From positions 84,299 to 148,298 of the forward strand of contig CADAWC010000002.1 in assembly GCA_902791475.1 (NCBI GenBank): DNA of 64,000 nucleotides, written 5' to 3'. Each line of letters starts with the position of its first letter. The stretch's first letter is position 1. Both the position numbers and the translations under genes were made by a program. Under the pieces are notes generated by a model. It was given only the letters and a program-made list of their open reading frames with translations, was not told the origin of the DNA and did no database searches. Origin of the DNA: Fibrobacter succinogenes. Its GTDB lineage: Bacteria > Fibrobacterota > Fibrobacteria > Fibrobacterales > Fibrobacteraceae. Below, piece after piece: positions 8,790-17,218 of this stretch.

Positions 8790-9947
8790 ATGTTTTGCAA
8801 AAAACATGTCATTGCGAGCTTACTTGGATGTACGGCGACAGCATTTTTCCTTACCGCGTGCGGCGACGATTCTTCGAGCGGGCCATCGTCTGAAGATTCC
8901 GCCATCCAGAAAATGTCCATCCGCGAAAAGGTCGGGCAGATGTTCTTTGTGCGCCCGGAAGCGCTGGACACAACCATCCACTGGAACGAATACGCTGAGC
9001 TCCCCGATTACAAGCTTGAGCAGGTCAACAAGACCATGTTAGCGGTTAATAAAGACTACCCTATCGGCGGAATGATTCTTTACGCACACAACATTGTCGA
9101 TGAAACCCAGCTTGGAAACTTCATCGCTGAAATTAGGGAACTGAATGGTTCGCCGCTCCTTGCGATTGACGAAGAAGGCGGTCGCGTGGCGCGCATTGCC
9201 AACAACGAAAATTTCGATGTGCCTAAATACGAAAGCATGGCCGCCATCGCAGAAAGTGACGACCCGGAAGAGGCTTACAAAGCCGCATTCACTATCGGGA
9301 GTTACGTCAAGAAATACGGTTTCGATATTGACTACGCTCCAGTCGCTGACGTGAACACGAATCCAGACAACATCGTTATCGGTCCGCGAGCATTCTCGGA
9401 TGACCCGGAGACAGCCGCCAAATTTGTGGTAAGCTATTTGAATGGTCTTGAATCAGCAGGCGTCATCGGCACGCTCAAGCATTTCCCTGGGCATGGCGAT
9501 GTAAGCACGGACACGCATTACGGCTACGCTTCAACGGACAAGACCTGGGATGAAATGCTCAAATGCGAAATGATCCCGTTCAAGGCGGGCATCAAGGCTG
9601 GCGCCCAAATGATTATGACCGCCCACATTGCCGCCCCAAACGTTTCTGGCGACGATTTACCGGCAACGTTATCATCGGTTATTTTGCAGGATAAACTCCG
9701 CGGCGAGCTCGGTTTCGATGGCGTTATCGTGACTGACGCCATGGACATGGGCGCCATCACCAAGCAATTCAGCAATACCGAAGCGGCTATCAAGTCCATC
9801 CAGGCTGGCGTCGATGTGGTGCTTTGTTCCAGAGAATTCACGCAGGTTTTCGACGCCGTTGTCAAAGCGGTCGAAAAAGGCGAAATCAAGGAATCGCGCA
9901 TCGACGAAAGCGTCAAGCGAATTTTAAAACTAAAACAAAAAAACTAA
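8790..9947 (+). CDS. Glycoside hydrolase family 3 lipoprotein, NagZ-like
   Basis: This 385-residue protein has a lipobox (FFLTAC) followed by GDDSSSGPSSE and one GH3 N-terminal barrel. NagZ-type landmarks are present: LAIDEEGGRVARI, the substrate motif KHFPGHGDVSTDTHYG, and the nucleophile segment GVIVTDAMDMGAI. GH3 enzymes of this single-domain length are typically beta-N-acetylhexosaminidases acting on GlcNAc-anhydroMurNAc or other GlcNAc glycosides; NagZ is usually cytoplasmic, so this lipid-anchored version would act in the periplasm or outside. It lies 16 bases after the LD-carboxypeptidase gene, probably in the same operon, which supports a role in peptidoglycan degradation. Confidence 0.85.
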   Translation: MFCKKHVIASLLGCTATAFFLTACGDDSSSGPSSEDSAIQKMSIREKVGQMFFVRPEALDTTIHWNEYAELPDYKLEQVNKTMLAVNKDYPIGGMILYAHNIVDETQLGNFIAEIRELNGSPLLAIDEEGGRVARIANNENFDVPKYESMAAIAESDDPEEAYKAAFTIGSYVKKYGFDIDYAPVADVNTNPDNIVIGPRAFSDDPETAAKFVVSYLNGLESAGVIGTLKHFPGHGDVSTDTHYGYASTDKTWDEMLKCEMIPFKAGIKAGAQMIMTAHIAAPNVSGDDLPATLSSVILQDKLRGELGFDGVIVTDAMDMGAITKQFSNTEAAIKSIQAGVDVVLCSREFTQVFDAVVKAVEKGEIKESRIDESVKRILKLKQKN

Positions 9948-9960
9948 CAAGGAGTTGATT

Positions 9961-10467
9961 ATGAATTTCAAAAACAAATACACTGCATTGATATTCGCGT
10001 CAATGTCCGTTTTCTATGCTTGCGGAGACGATTCTTCGAGCGAATCTTCAAGCAATGCCCCTGATACTAAAACAGATTTAGTATCCTGTTACGTCTACAA
10101 TGTCGTCAACGAAGAAAACGACGAAATCGACGAATCCTGCGTCGAAGTCGAAAAAGGCTCTTCATTCGAAAAAAGCATCAAACAAATGTGCGACGATATA
10201 AACGCAGACATTATCGATGGAGCAAAAGACAAGGCTGAATACGGGGACGGGTGTAGTACAAAGAACGTCCTCTACACTTGCGATGACGAAAATGCAAAGG
10301 AAAAATTCACCTACATCTATTACACGCTCGACGAAGACCGAAAAGCTTTAATCGTCAAAGGCAATGACAAAGCCACGTGTAAAAAGCTCATCGAATTCGA
10401 ACAGCAGGAAATTGAAGACGATCCCTACGACTTCGAAAAATCTGACTCGAACCCAGATGATGAATAA
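9961..10467 (+). CDS. Small lipoprotein of unknown function
   Basis: The ATG at 9961 is chosen over an in-frame TTG at 9955 because AAGGAG ends six bases before the ATG. The product (168 residues) has a signal peptide with lipobox VFYAC followed by GDDSSSESSS. The mature part is strongly acidic (about one in four residues is Asp or Glu) with five or more Cys residues (SCYVYN, ESCVEVE, QMCDDI, DGCSTKN, YTCDDENA), which may form disulfides in the periplasm. No family is recognised. It follows the GH3 gene by 13 bases and is the last gene before a terminator. Confidence 0.7.
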   Translation: MNFKNKYTALIFASMSVFYACGDDSSSESSSNAPDTKTDLVSCYVYNVVNEENDEIDESCVEVEKGSSFEKSIKQMCDDINADIIDGAKDKAEYGDGCSTKNVLYTCDDENAKEKFTYIYYTLDEDRKALIVKGNDKATCKKLIEFEQQEIEDDPYDFEKSDSNPDDE

Positions 10468-10482
10468 AACGCTATGAAATAC

Positions 10483-10513
10483 AAAAAGAAGCTGCGGGTG
10501 CGGCTTCTTTTTT
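10483..10513. terminator. Bidirectional rho-independent terminator between the lipoprotein gene and yidC
   Basis: A-rich AAAAAGAAGC and T-rich GCTTCTTTTTT arms surround a G-rich loop. The A tract on one side and T tract on the other suit termination of the plus-strand lipoprotein operon and of yidC read from the other side. Confidence 0.75.
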
Positions 10514-10576
10514 AAATGGCGATCCCAGAACAAGTCCGGGATGACATCGCACGGCGGGAAAGCCCGCGCATTTCAA

Positions 10577-12466
10577 TTACTTCACGATTTCAGCGTCCTT
10601 GACGTTCTTGCCCTTGAGCTTGGTAGAAGCGGCGGGCTTGTTGCCGTTAACCGGCGGGAACTTGCTGTAGATGTACTTGTACTGGGCAATGCTCCAGATG
10701 TTACCGATAATCCAGTAGAGCACGAGACCAGACGGCATCACGGCGCTGAACAAGAGCATCATGGCAGGCATCATCCACACCATCATCTTTTGCTGTGCAG
10801 GGTCCATGCCGGCGTTGGAGTTCATCGTCACCTTGGTCTGGAAGTAAGTCGTTGCGACCATGAGCCACGGGAGAATTGCAAGGCCAGACGGCATGATGAT
10901 AGGAATGCTGATGCCACTCCAGACAACGTCACTGCGGCTGAGGTCAGAGATCCAGAGGAATGCCGGAGCGCCACGGAGTTCAATTGCACGGCCAAGCACA
11001 AAGAAGAGGCCCATGAAAATCGGCATCTGGATGAGCATCGGGAGGCAGCCACCCGTGCAGCTTGCGAGCGGGTTGATGTTGTTTTTGCTGTAGAGTTCCA
11101 TCATAGCGGCCTGCTTCTTCTGCGGGTCGGTACGGTACTTCACGTTGATTTCATCGAGCTGCGGCTTGAGAGCGGCCATGCCACGCGTGGACTTGATTTG
11201 CTTCACGGTGAACGGAGTCGTAATACCGCGAACGATGAGCGTCACGAGGATAATAGCAATACCGTAGTTCGGAATGATGCTGTAGAAGAGGTTCAAGAGC
11301 TTAAGGAGCATCTTGCAAATCCAGACGAACCAGACGTCTGCACCGCACCAGCTCCAGCCACTCACGATAATCTTTTCGTAGTCCTTGTTGAGAGCGGAGA
11401 GTTCATCCCACTTGAGCGGGAGAATCATCAAGTCGTAGCTGAGGGACTGAGCGCCACGGAAATCGTCGGCAATCGTAAGCTTGTACGTACCCGGATCGAC
11501 TTCGCTATTTTCGACCTTCATCGGCTTTGTCTTGAGCACGGCCGGAACAGCTTCATCGAACTGGACCGTCATAGCCACGTACTTGCGACGCAGCCCTGCC
11601 CAAATGACCTTGCCTTCAGTTGCATTGAAAGAAGCCTGTTCGCGCGGCATTTCACGTTCCACAGAATAGCGGTCATTGAAAACGACTTCGCTGAAGTAGT
11701 AGGTGCCACCACCGCCGATGCCCATGAAGCCTTTGGACTTCGGGATATCTTCCGTTTCCTTGAGACCTCCCTTCCATGCGAGTTCATAGGCATTCGGTTG
11801 GAAGCCGATAAACTTGTTTTCTTGACGGACTGCCGGACCTTCCTTGGTAAAGCCGTAAGAGCGGATGACCTGGTTGCCGTTTGCGTCCTGGAATGCGAAC
11901 TGTACCTTTGCGCTGTCGTTCACGACAATCTTTGCAGGCGTGTTGCCGAGTTCGAACATCGCTTCGCTCAAGTCTGCGTTGTCGAGCTTCAAGTCGAATG
12001 CGCCGAGCGTCGTATCCTGGATGAGTTCCGGGAACTTGCCGGTAGAATCCGGAAGAGCCTTCACGATAACACTCTTGACCTTAGCACCCTTGTTGGTGAG
12101 GGTCATGATGAACTTGTCGGTTTCGACCGTCACGGAGCGTTCTGCAATTTCGGCCTTCGGAGCGGTAGATTGCTTCGCTTCACTCGCAACGACGCTATCA
12201 CTCCCGTCTTTCGTCAAGGTTGGTGAGCCTGTCGAACCACGTCTTTCGTCTGTACCGCCCAAGACCGGTGCAGCCTTGATTTCAGGCGTCTTGCTCGGAA
12301 TCACGAGCGACTTTGCAGAATCTGCAGCGACCTGCTTTTCGGTTTTAGCCTTAGCCTGTGCGGCACGGGCTGCAGCCTGCGCCTCGGCATTTGCATTATT
12401 GACAGCCATCCACCAAATCACGATGACCGCGATAAGGATGGAACCAATGAGTGTATTCTTGTTCAT
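10577..12466 (-). CDS. yidC: Membrane protein insertase YidC
   Basis: The 629-residue protein has an N-terminal membrane segment (residues ~5-22), a large periplasmic domain (~105-370) and the conserved C-terminal membrane core (GIAIILVTLIVRGITTPFTV, PMLIQMPIFMGLFFVLGRAI, LVLYWIIGNIWSIAQY). YidC inserts proteins into the inner membrane alone or with Sec. It overlaps yidD by 4 bases in the yidC-yidD-rnpA-rpmH order. The linker between the first membrane segment and the periplasmic domain (residues ~70-101) contains peptides (GSTGSP, VVASEAKQS) encoded by dispersed intergenic repeats, an in-frame repeat insertion in a tolerant linker. Confidence 0.95.
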   Translation of the reverse strand: MNKNTLIGSILIAVIVIWWMAVNNANAEAQAAARAAQAKAKTEKQVAADSAKSLVIPSKTPEIKAAPVLGGTDERRGSTGSPTLTKDGSDSVVASEAKQSTAPKAEIAERSVTVETDKFIMTLTNKGAKVKSVIVKALPDSTGKFPELIQDTTLGAFDLKLDNADLSEAMFELGNTPAKIVVNDSAKVQFAFQDANGNQVIRSYGFTKEGPAVRQENKFIGFQPNAYELAWKGGLKETEDIPKSKGFMGIGGGGTYYFSEVVFNDRYSVEREMPREQASFNATEGKVIWAGLRRKYVAMTVQFDEAVPAVLKTKPMKVENSEVDPGTYKLTIADDFRGAQSLSYDLMILPLKWDELSALNKDYEKIIVSGWSWCGADVWFVWICKMLLKLLNLFYSIIPNYGIAIILVTLIVRGITTPFTVKQIKSTRGMAALKPQLDEINVKYRTDPQKKQAAMMELYSKNNINPLASCTGGCLPMLIQMPIFMGLFFVLGRAIELRGAPAFLWISDLSRSDVVWSGISIPIIMPSGLAILPWLMVATTYFQTKVTMNSNAGMDPAQQKMMVWMMPAMMLLFSAVMPSGLVLYWIIGNIWSIAQYKYIYSKFPPVNGNKPAASTKLKGKNVKDAEIVK

Positions 12467-12714
12467 TTTTTATCCTTAGGGAGCGGAACGGGATCATATC
12501 CGCCCTTGCAGAAGGGGTTGCATCTTAAGACTCTAAAAACCGCAAGATAGAAACCTTTGATGGGCCCGTGGAGGCGTAAAGCTTCAATTGCGTAGTTTGA
12601 ACACGTAGGCTGGAATCTACAGACCCCATGAAAAAAATAGGGGTGTACCAGTTGGTATAGACGGATGGGGGCAATCAAAGCCGCCACCAGGGCATTTTTA
12701 AGCTTCTGCCACAT
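12463..12714 (-). CDS. yidD: Membrane protein insertion efficiency factor YidD
   Basis: The start at 12714 (MWQKLKNAL) gives 83 residues; an upstream in-frame ATG at 12765 would add 17 residues inside rnpA and is less likely. The family signature is clear: amphipathic N-terminus, RFQPTCSNYAIEALRLHG, then RVLRCNPFCKGGYDPVP. YidD assists YidC-dependent insertion at the inner membrane. The gene overlaps rnpA upstream by 17 bases and yidC downstream by 4 bases, so it is translationally coupled. Confidence 0.92.
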   Translation of the reverse strand: MWQKLKNALVAALIAPIRLYQLVHPYFFHGVCRFQPTCSNYAIEALRLHGPIKGFYLAVFRVLRCNPFCKGGYDPVPLPKDKK

Positions 12715-13060
12715 CCGGTTGCTTGTCCCATTCCATCTTGTGGAATATTTTCTGGGCGGATTCACGGAAACGTTCAGAGGACATTTCCTTGGAATTGTCG
12801 CTCACGATAATCATTGCCCAGACGGGCTTTTTGATATTCGGGACAATACCATAAAACAGTGGACGTAGGATCCTACGGCACTTATTGCGATACACGGCAT
12901 TTCCGTTCTTCTTCTTGGCTAAGAAGCAGAAACGACAAAAACCGTCCGGAGCTTCAATCCATCGCATGCTAAAAGCAGGTGCGCGGAGGAACTTTCCTTG
13001 GACGGCTACTTGCCGGTAAGCGGGCTGATTGGGCAGCCGATAAGAACGCAGAGTGGCTAT
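12698..13060 (-). CDS. rnpA: Ribonuclease P protein component, non-ATG start
   Basis: The protein part of RNase P, which with the catalytic RNA trims tRNA 5' ends. The family core is FLAKKKNGNAVYRNKCRRILRPLF, equivalent to the conserved RNR motif (RNKCRR), and an upstream LRSYRLPNQPAYRQV segment matches the usual N-terminus. The frame has no ATG, GTG or TTG at the right place: the first ATG (12967) would cut off ~31 conserved-looking residues, and a stop lies at 13082. An ATA at 13060, seven bases after GGGG, gives 120 residues, the family length; CTG at 13051 is the alternative. It sits directly behind rpmH. Confidence 0.8.
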   Translation of the reverse strand: MATLRSYRLPNQPAYRQVAVQGKFLRAPAFSMRWIEAPDGFCRFCFLAKKKNGNAVYRNKCRRILRPLFYGIVPNIKKPVWAMIIVSDNSKEMSSERFRESAQKIFHKMEWDKQPDVAEA

Positions 13061-13074
13061 AAGCCAACCCCGAC

Positions 13075-13230
13075 TTACTTCTTATAGATTTCGTCGCTGA
13101 CGGTGAGGACCTTACGGCCCTTAGCACGGCGACGGCTCAAGACAGCACGACCCCAACGGTCTTCCATACGGGCCATAAAACCGTGCTTGTTAACGCGCTT
13201 ACGATTGTGAGGCTGGAATGTTCTTTTCAT
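13075..13230 (-). CDS. rpmH: 50S ribosomal protein L34
   Basis: The 51-residue product begins [19 protein letters not shown] and continues with the basic [20 protein letters not shown] core typical of L34, a small protein of the large ribosomal subunit. The stop is TAA at 13075-13077. It heads the rpmH-rnpA-yidD-yidC block; the rnpA frame begins within ~15 bases of this stop. Confidence 0.97.
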   Translation of the reverse strand: MKRTFQPHNRKRVNKHGFMARMEDRWGRAVLSRRRAKGRKVLTVSDEIYKK

Positions 13231-13681
13231 GATAAAAACCTTTCTATGAAAACAGAATTTTTTTGAGACTCAAATTTAGTAAAATGTCGGTATTTATCAA
13301 GGGGTTACAACCGACCTAAAGGGTAATTTTTCACCCTTAACGGGACTCAAACAAAAAGCGTTCAATGAAAACACAATGTATTAACAAGATGTAAACAGAT
13401 ATTTTTAAAAAGCAGGTCAGTGGTCAATGGTCATTAGTTAGTAGATAATAGACATGCAAGCACATGTCACTCCCCATATGCGGATCATGACTACTAAGCA
13501 GCAAAGCTGCAAGTAGTCAAAGACGTCAAGCGGGGCACAACAACGCCAAAACATTTTCAAGCAAGATTTAACTAATAACTAGCAACTATCGACCAATAAC
13601 TAACGACTAACAGCCAACAGCTCGCATTTCCTTTTATATCTTTTACTTATATAATAGATTATAGCGTAAAAGCAGGATTTT
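13231..13681. repeat. 450-base non-coding gap with a fold-back repeat element (13429-13594)
   Basis: No gene is seen between rpmH and the DivIVA gene. The rpmH-proximal part is A+T-rich and should hold the rpmH promoter. Bases 13429-13451 and 13572-13594 are an imperfect 23-base inverted repeat (17 of 23 match), and between them lie two perfect hairpins: GACATG/CATGTC at 13451-13468 and GACTACT...AGTAGTC with inner GCAGC-AAA-GCTGC at 13489-13518. The whole looks like one ~165-base fold-back (MITE-like or REP-like) element. No clear DnaA boxes were seen. Confidence 0.5.
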
Positions 13682-14191
13682 ATGGAACTCACTCCGCTTG
13701 ACATTAGAAACCAGACATTTCATAAGAAATCTTTTAAGGGGTACGATCCGGAAGAGGTGAAGGCTTTTCTGGAAACCACGGCGACCGCGTTTGAAAACAT
13801 GTTCCGCGACCGCACAAACTTGACCGAGCGTCTGAAAGTCGCCGAAGAGCGCGTGAACTACTACCGCCAAATCGAAAAGACGATTCAGGACGCCGTCGTG
13901 ACGATGCAGCGCACGATTAACGAGGTGAAGGCATCCGCCGAAAAGGAAGCGGAAATCATCATCGCCGAAGCAAAGGCACGCGCTATGCGCGAAGTCGAGA
14001 GCATCAAGCGCGAAAGCGAAAACCTCCGCACCGAAATCGAACAGCTCCGCCAGCTCCGCACAAACTACTTTATCCGTTGCCGAGCCCTCATCCACAGCCA
14101 AGACGAGCTCCTCTCCGCGATGGAAAACGACCAGCAGAAGGAATTCGAGGCACCCGCCACGATACAGAACGACGGCATCGCCCTCACGTAG
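13682..14191 (+). CDS. DivIVA-domain coiled-coil protein
   Basis: The first ~60 residues match the DivIVA/GpsB membrane-curvature domain: LTPLDIRNQTFHKKSFKGYD followed by PEEVKAFLETTATAFE. The rest, to residue ~140, is a long charged coiled coil rich in Glu, Lys and Arg, then a short unordered tail. DivIVA-like proteins bind the inner face of the membrane at poles or septa and recruit partners for division or growth. Length 169 residues is usual. AGCAGGA lies upstream of the ATG. The next gene (YggU family) starts 6 bases after the stop, as in many genomes where yggU lies close to divIVA. Confidence 0.85.
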   Translation: MELTPLDIRNQTFHKKSFKGYDPEEVKAFLETTATAFENMFRDRTNLTERLKVAEERVNYYRQIEKTIQDAVVTMQRTINEVKASAEKEAEIIIAEAKARAMREVESIKRESENLRTEIEQLRQLRTNYFIRCRALIHSQDELLSAMENDQQKEFEAPATIQNDGIALT

Positions 14192-14197
14192 CACGTC

Positions 14198-14422
14198 ATG
14201 AGAATCAACATCAAGGTACATGCGCGTAGCAAGCGCGAAAGCATCACGCAGCAACCCGACGGAAGCTACAAAGTCGAGGTCAAAGCCCCACCGGTCGATG
14301 GAGCCGCGAACGAAGCGATTTGCGAACTCGTCGCAGAGCATTTCCACGTGCACAAGCGAGATGTTTCGGTCGTGATGGGTTCTACGAACAACAAAAAGGT
14401 CATCGAAATTTTGGGGATGTAA
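14198..14422 (+). CDS. DUF167/YggU family protein
   Basis: The 74-residue protein is a typical DUF167 member: basic start MRINIKVHARSKRESI, then VEVKAPPVDGAANEAICELVAEHF and the closing GSTNNKKVIEILGM. The fold is small alpha/beta; the biochemical role is unknown, though it is conserved in bacteria and eukaryotes. Its stop codon overlaps the start of the next gene (TAATG), indicating translational coupling. Confidence 0.88.
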   Translation: MRINIKVHARSKRESITQQPDGSYKVEVKAPPVDGAANEAICELVAEHFHVHKRDVSVVMGSTNNKKVIEILGM

Positions 14423-16083
14423 TGAGATTTTCGATCCAGTCAAAAATTCTAATTCTTTCATTGTCGAGCACGCTTATAGGAACGCTTTCACTCGGCGTTC
14501 TTAGCACGTTGTTCATCAGCAGAACAACCCAGCGCAACTCCATGCAGTACATGAAGGATCAGGCAAATAACGAAGCCGCCAAGCTGAACTACCTGTTCGA
14601 ATCCCACGAAAAATACACAATGGCAGCAGCCGCGGGTATTCAGTCACAGATAAATGAAGATTCCACATTTTTGACAAATCCAGAAAAAATCGAAAAAAAC
14701 ATCGAGGGCATCAGGGAACGTCTCAGTTCTACCATAAACAACCTATCAGGCACCAAAAGCGTTTTCGTAAATTTCAATCCAGACATTACGCATTCCCCTC
14801 AAGGAGTTTATCTTGTACGTAGTTCAATTGATGGGGCATTTCACTCCCGTGCATCGACAAACATAAAGCAGTACAGTCCCTCGGATAATGAACACGTCGG
14901 CTGGTACTACAAGCCCGTCATGACCGGAAACCCCGTCTGGATGCCGCCTTACTTCAACAAGAACATTAACGCTTACATCATCTCTTACGTTATTCCAATG
15001 TTCAGAGGCAACAAGGACATTGGCGTTGTCGGCATAGACATAGATTTTGAACAATTAACCAACCAGCTTTCGCAAGTTCATTTTATGCAAAGCGGTTTTG
15101 CGTTCCTCGAAGATGCCGAAGGCTTGATTGTTTACCACCCCACCATTCCTAACGGACTCACATTCAAGCCCGAAGACGATCAGGTCAAGCTTTCGATTCC
15201 GCTCAGCAACGGCATGAAGCTCGTCACTGTTGCACCGATTCTCGAAATTAACGCCCAGAGAGACAAGCACATCAAACAAAGTATCATCTTCATTTTACTT
15301 CTCTTGGCCATCACGACGACCATCACGATTTTCTTCTCGAGAAGCATTACCAAGCCGCTTAAGGAGCTCACGAAAGAAGCTAAGAAGATGATCACGGGTG
15401 ACATGAATGCGGAATTTAATATTCGTCAAAACGATGAAATCGGCGAACTCGCCAAGAGCTTTGCAGCGGCAAAATTCCACATCAGTCAGCACATGAAGCA
15501 GATGCAAGGGCTTGCTTTCTTGGATTCGCTTACTGGTGTACGCAACAAGATGGCTTACGACAATTACATTGCCGAGCTTGAAAGCCGTATTGAAAACGGC
15601 GAAATAAAATCGTACGGTATCGCGATCCTCGATACGAACAACCTCAAGGAAATCAACGATACATACGGTCACGAAAACGGAAACACTTATCTCGTGAATT
15701 CTTGCAAGCTGATTTGCCAGATTTTCGCACACAGCCCTGTCTTTAGAATTGGCGGTGACGAATTCCTCGTTGTCCTCACCGGCAAAGATCTAGAGAACCA
15801 CAACGAGCTCATGAGCCAGCTTAAAGAAAGCATGGACTTGACCAAGAAAGCATCGTTCCCTTGGAAGCAAATTTCGATTGCATGCGGTCTCGGAATTGCA
15901 GATTACGCGAAAGCAACGACGATTGCAGACACGTTCAACAAGGCAGACAAGAACATGTACATCAACAAGCGCGAAATCAAAATCGCAGAACACAGACCAC
16001 TCAGCCGCGACGAAGAAATGCACGAAGAGAAACACGCCGCAAACGAAGCCCAGGAACCGGGAACAACTGACGAAAACGCATAA
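14422..16083 (+). CDS. Membrane diguanylate cyclase with Cache sensor, HAMP and GGDEF domains
   Basis: The ATG at 14422 overlaps the previous stop, giving 553 residues. Order: membrane segment ~9-31, periplasmic Cache-type sensor ~35-280 (VGWYYKPVMTGNPVWMPPYF is typical), membrane segment ~286-308, HAMP ~310-360 (SITKPLKELTKEAKKM), GGDEF domain ~385-540. The active-site loop is an intact GGDEF (~442), and the metal Asp is in ILDTNNLKEIND (~401), so it should make cyclic di-GMP. The RxxD inhibitory site just upstream is not apparent (AHSPVF), so product inhibition through that site is unlikely. No EAL domain. The acidic tail is low complexity. Confidence 0.88.
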   Translation: MRFSIQSKILILSLSSTLIGTLSLGVLSTLFISRTTQRNSMQYMKDQANNEAAKLNYLFESHEKYTMAAAAGIQSQINEDSTFLTNPEKIEKNIEGIRERLSSTINNLSGTKSVFVNFNPDITHSPQGVYLVRSSIDGAFHSRASTNIKQYSPSDNEHVGWYYKPVMTGNPVWMPPYFNKNINAYIISYVIPMFRGNKDIGVVGIDIDFEQLTNQLSQVHFMQSGFAFLEDAEGLIVYHPTIPNGLTFKPEDDQVKLSIPLSNGMKLVTVAPILEINAQRDKHIKQSIIFILLLLAITTTITIFFSRSITKPLKELTKEAKKMITGDMNAEFNIRQNDEIGELAKSFAAAKFHISQHMKQMQGLAFLDSLTGVRNKMAYDNYIAELESRIENGEIKSYGIAILDTNNLKEINDTYGHENGNTYLVNSCKLICQIFAHSPVFRIGGDEFLVVLTGKDLENHNELMSQLKESMDLTKKASFPWKQISIACGLGIADYAKATTIADTFNKADKNMYINKREIKIAEHRPLSRDEEMHEEKHAANEAQEPGTTDENA

Positions 16084-16154
16084 CGAGATGCGCCAACAAA
16101 ACGCCGCGAGTGTTGCGAGATGCGTCGCAAAATATGCGCAAGAAGCGTCGCGGA

Positions 16155-17096
16155 TTAGGTTTTGTTTTTGTACTCTTTAGGCGAGCAACCGGTGTATTCC
16201 TTGAATGCTTGCGCAAACTTGCTGGAGTTTGTATAGCCCACACGGCTTGCGACTTCGGCGACATTGAATTTGCCATCTAGCAAAAGCTGGGTGGCTTTTT
16301 TCATGCGGTACGTTTTGAGGTACGAATAAATGGAATCGCCGTACGCTAGCTTGAAATACTTTTTCATTTGCGTCGGGCTCATTTCAATTTGCTTGGAAAG
16401 TTGTTCGAGCGTCAAATGCTCTTCGACATTTTCGCGGAGAATTTCGCGCAGGAGTTCCATTTTGCCTTTGTAAGCGCTTGGGATCAGCGCCGCCGTTTCG
16501 TACTTGGCTTCGGAATCGAGACGGCTCAAGAAGAGGATGAGTTCAAGCACTTTAATCTTGAAATACGGCAAGCGGATGTTTTTCGGGAGCCTGTAGAGTT
16601 CCGAGAAAATGTGACTCACATGTTCGCTAGACGGGAGCTTCAACGGAAGCGTGAGCGGCTGGATTTTTTCGATAAGCGCCGCAAAGTCAACGCCCACCGC
16701 CTTGAACATGTTTATGAGTTCGCATTGGCAGCGTTCCATAGAAAACACGACAGAAATCCCGTGATAGCAATGCACCGGGAATTTAAACGTTTTGCTTGCC
16801 GGCATATTGTCGAGCAAAACGAGGCCATTCTCTTCCATGGATTTCGGCATGGATTCCGAATTCAGCCATTCTGCGCAACCGTTATGGCAATGGAGCACAA
16901 TCAAGTTCTTGCCTTGATTTTCAAAATTGAAGGTAAATTCCTTGAGATGGAAATTGCTATAGAAAACCTGTAGCCCAGGCAATACGTTATATGTTAGAAG
17001 GTGTCCCGTCCCCGTTTTATTTTGTAGCATATAATGGGAAAAGAAATCTGTATTCTGGATTTGAATCAGATTTTTATCGGGTACGGGTTTAATCAT
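16155..17096 (-). CDS. AraC-family transcriptional regulator (YbtA/PchR-like)
   Basis: The 313-residue protein ends with a two-helix-turn-helix AraC domain (~residues 212-312): MELLREILRENVEEHLTLEQ, LSKQIEMSPTQMKKYFKLAYG, then VAEVASRVGYTNSSKFAQAF and GCSPKEYK. The N-terminal ~200 residues, including ELYRLPKNIRLPYFKIKVLELILFLS, resemble the PchR/YbtA group, whose members bind a ferric siderophore and activate its uptake and synthesis genes. Its position next to the tonB operon and 6.5 kb from a thiazoline NRPS operon makes it the candidate regulator of this locus. This link is inferred. Confidence 0.75.
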   Translation of the reverse strand: MIKPVPDKNLIQIQNTDFFSHYMLQNKTGTGHLLTYNVLPGLQVFYSNFHLKEFTFNFENQGKNLIVLHCHNGCAEWLNSESMPKSMEENGLVLLDNMPASKTFKFPVHCYHGISVVFSMERCQCELINMFKAVGVDFAALIEKIQPLTLPLKLPSSEHVSHIFSELYRLPKNIRLPYFKIKVLELILFLSRLDSEAKYETAALIPSAYKGKMELLREILRENVEEHLTLEQLSKQIEMSPTQMKKYFKLAYGDSIYSYLKTYRMKKATQLLLDGKFNVAEVASRVGYTNSSKFAQAFKEYTGCSPKEYKNKT

Positions 17097-17114
17097 AATA
17101 TTACTCTCAAAAAA

Positions 17115-17189
17115 TTAGGCTTAACCAAGTATTTTAGAATAAACCAATTTTGTTAGTTTTATCTAACTTAGTCCAGCCTAAATTTAGGC
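17115..17189. promoter_or_regulatory. Palindromic sites upstream of the araC-type gene
   Basis: Three elements lie in the gap before the regulator: TTAGGCTTAA (17115-17124), the inverted repeat GTTAG-N6-CTAAC (17152-17167) and the perfect 14-base palindrome GCCTAAATTTAGGC (17176-17189). A GTTAG-N6-CTAA site recurs before the second ABC operon (53904-53919), and the 11-mer AATTTTGTTAG (17146-17156) recurs at 23622-23632 in the NRPS promoter region. They are candidate binding sites of the regulator itself. Confidence 0.4.
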
Positions 17190-17218
17190 AATTTTATTTA
17201 AAACGGCAAGTGACTCCA

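Noticed and set aside
8102..8977. 291-residue minus-strand frame across the LD-carboxypeptidase and GH3 genes
   Set aside because: Overlaps two well-supported genes on the other strand; the translation shows no conserved motif.
10541..12226. A 561-residue open frame on the plus strand opposite yidC
   Set aside because: It lies wholly antisense to the clearly conserved yidC; its His/Arg/Glu-rich translation has no family features and is a codon-usage shadow.
13231..13681. Chromosomal origin of replication next to rpmH
   Set aside because: No dnaA gene, no cluster of TTATCCACA-like boxes and no A+T-rich 13-mers were seen; only fold-back repeats.
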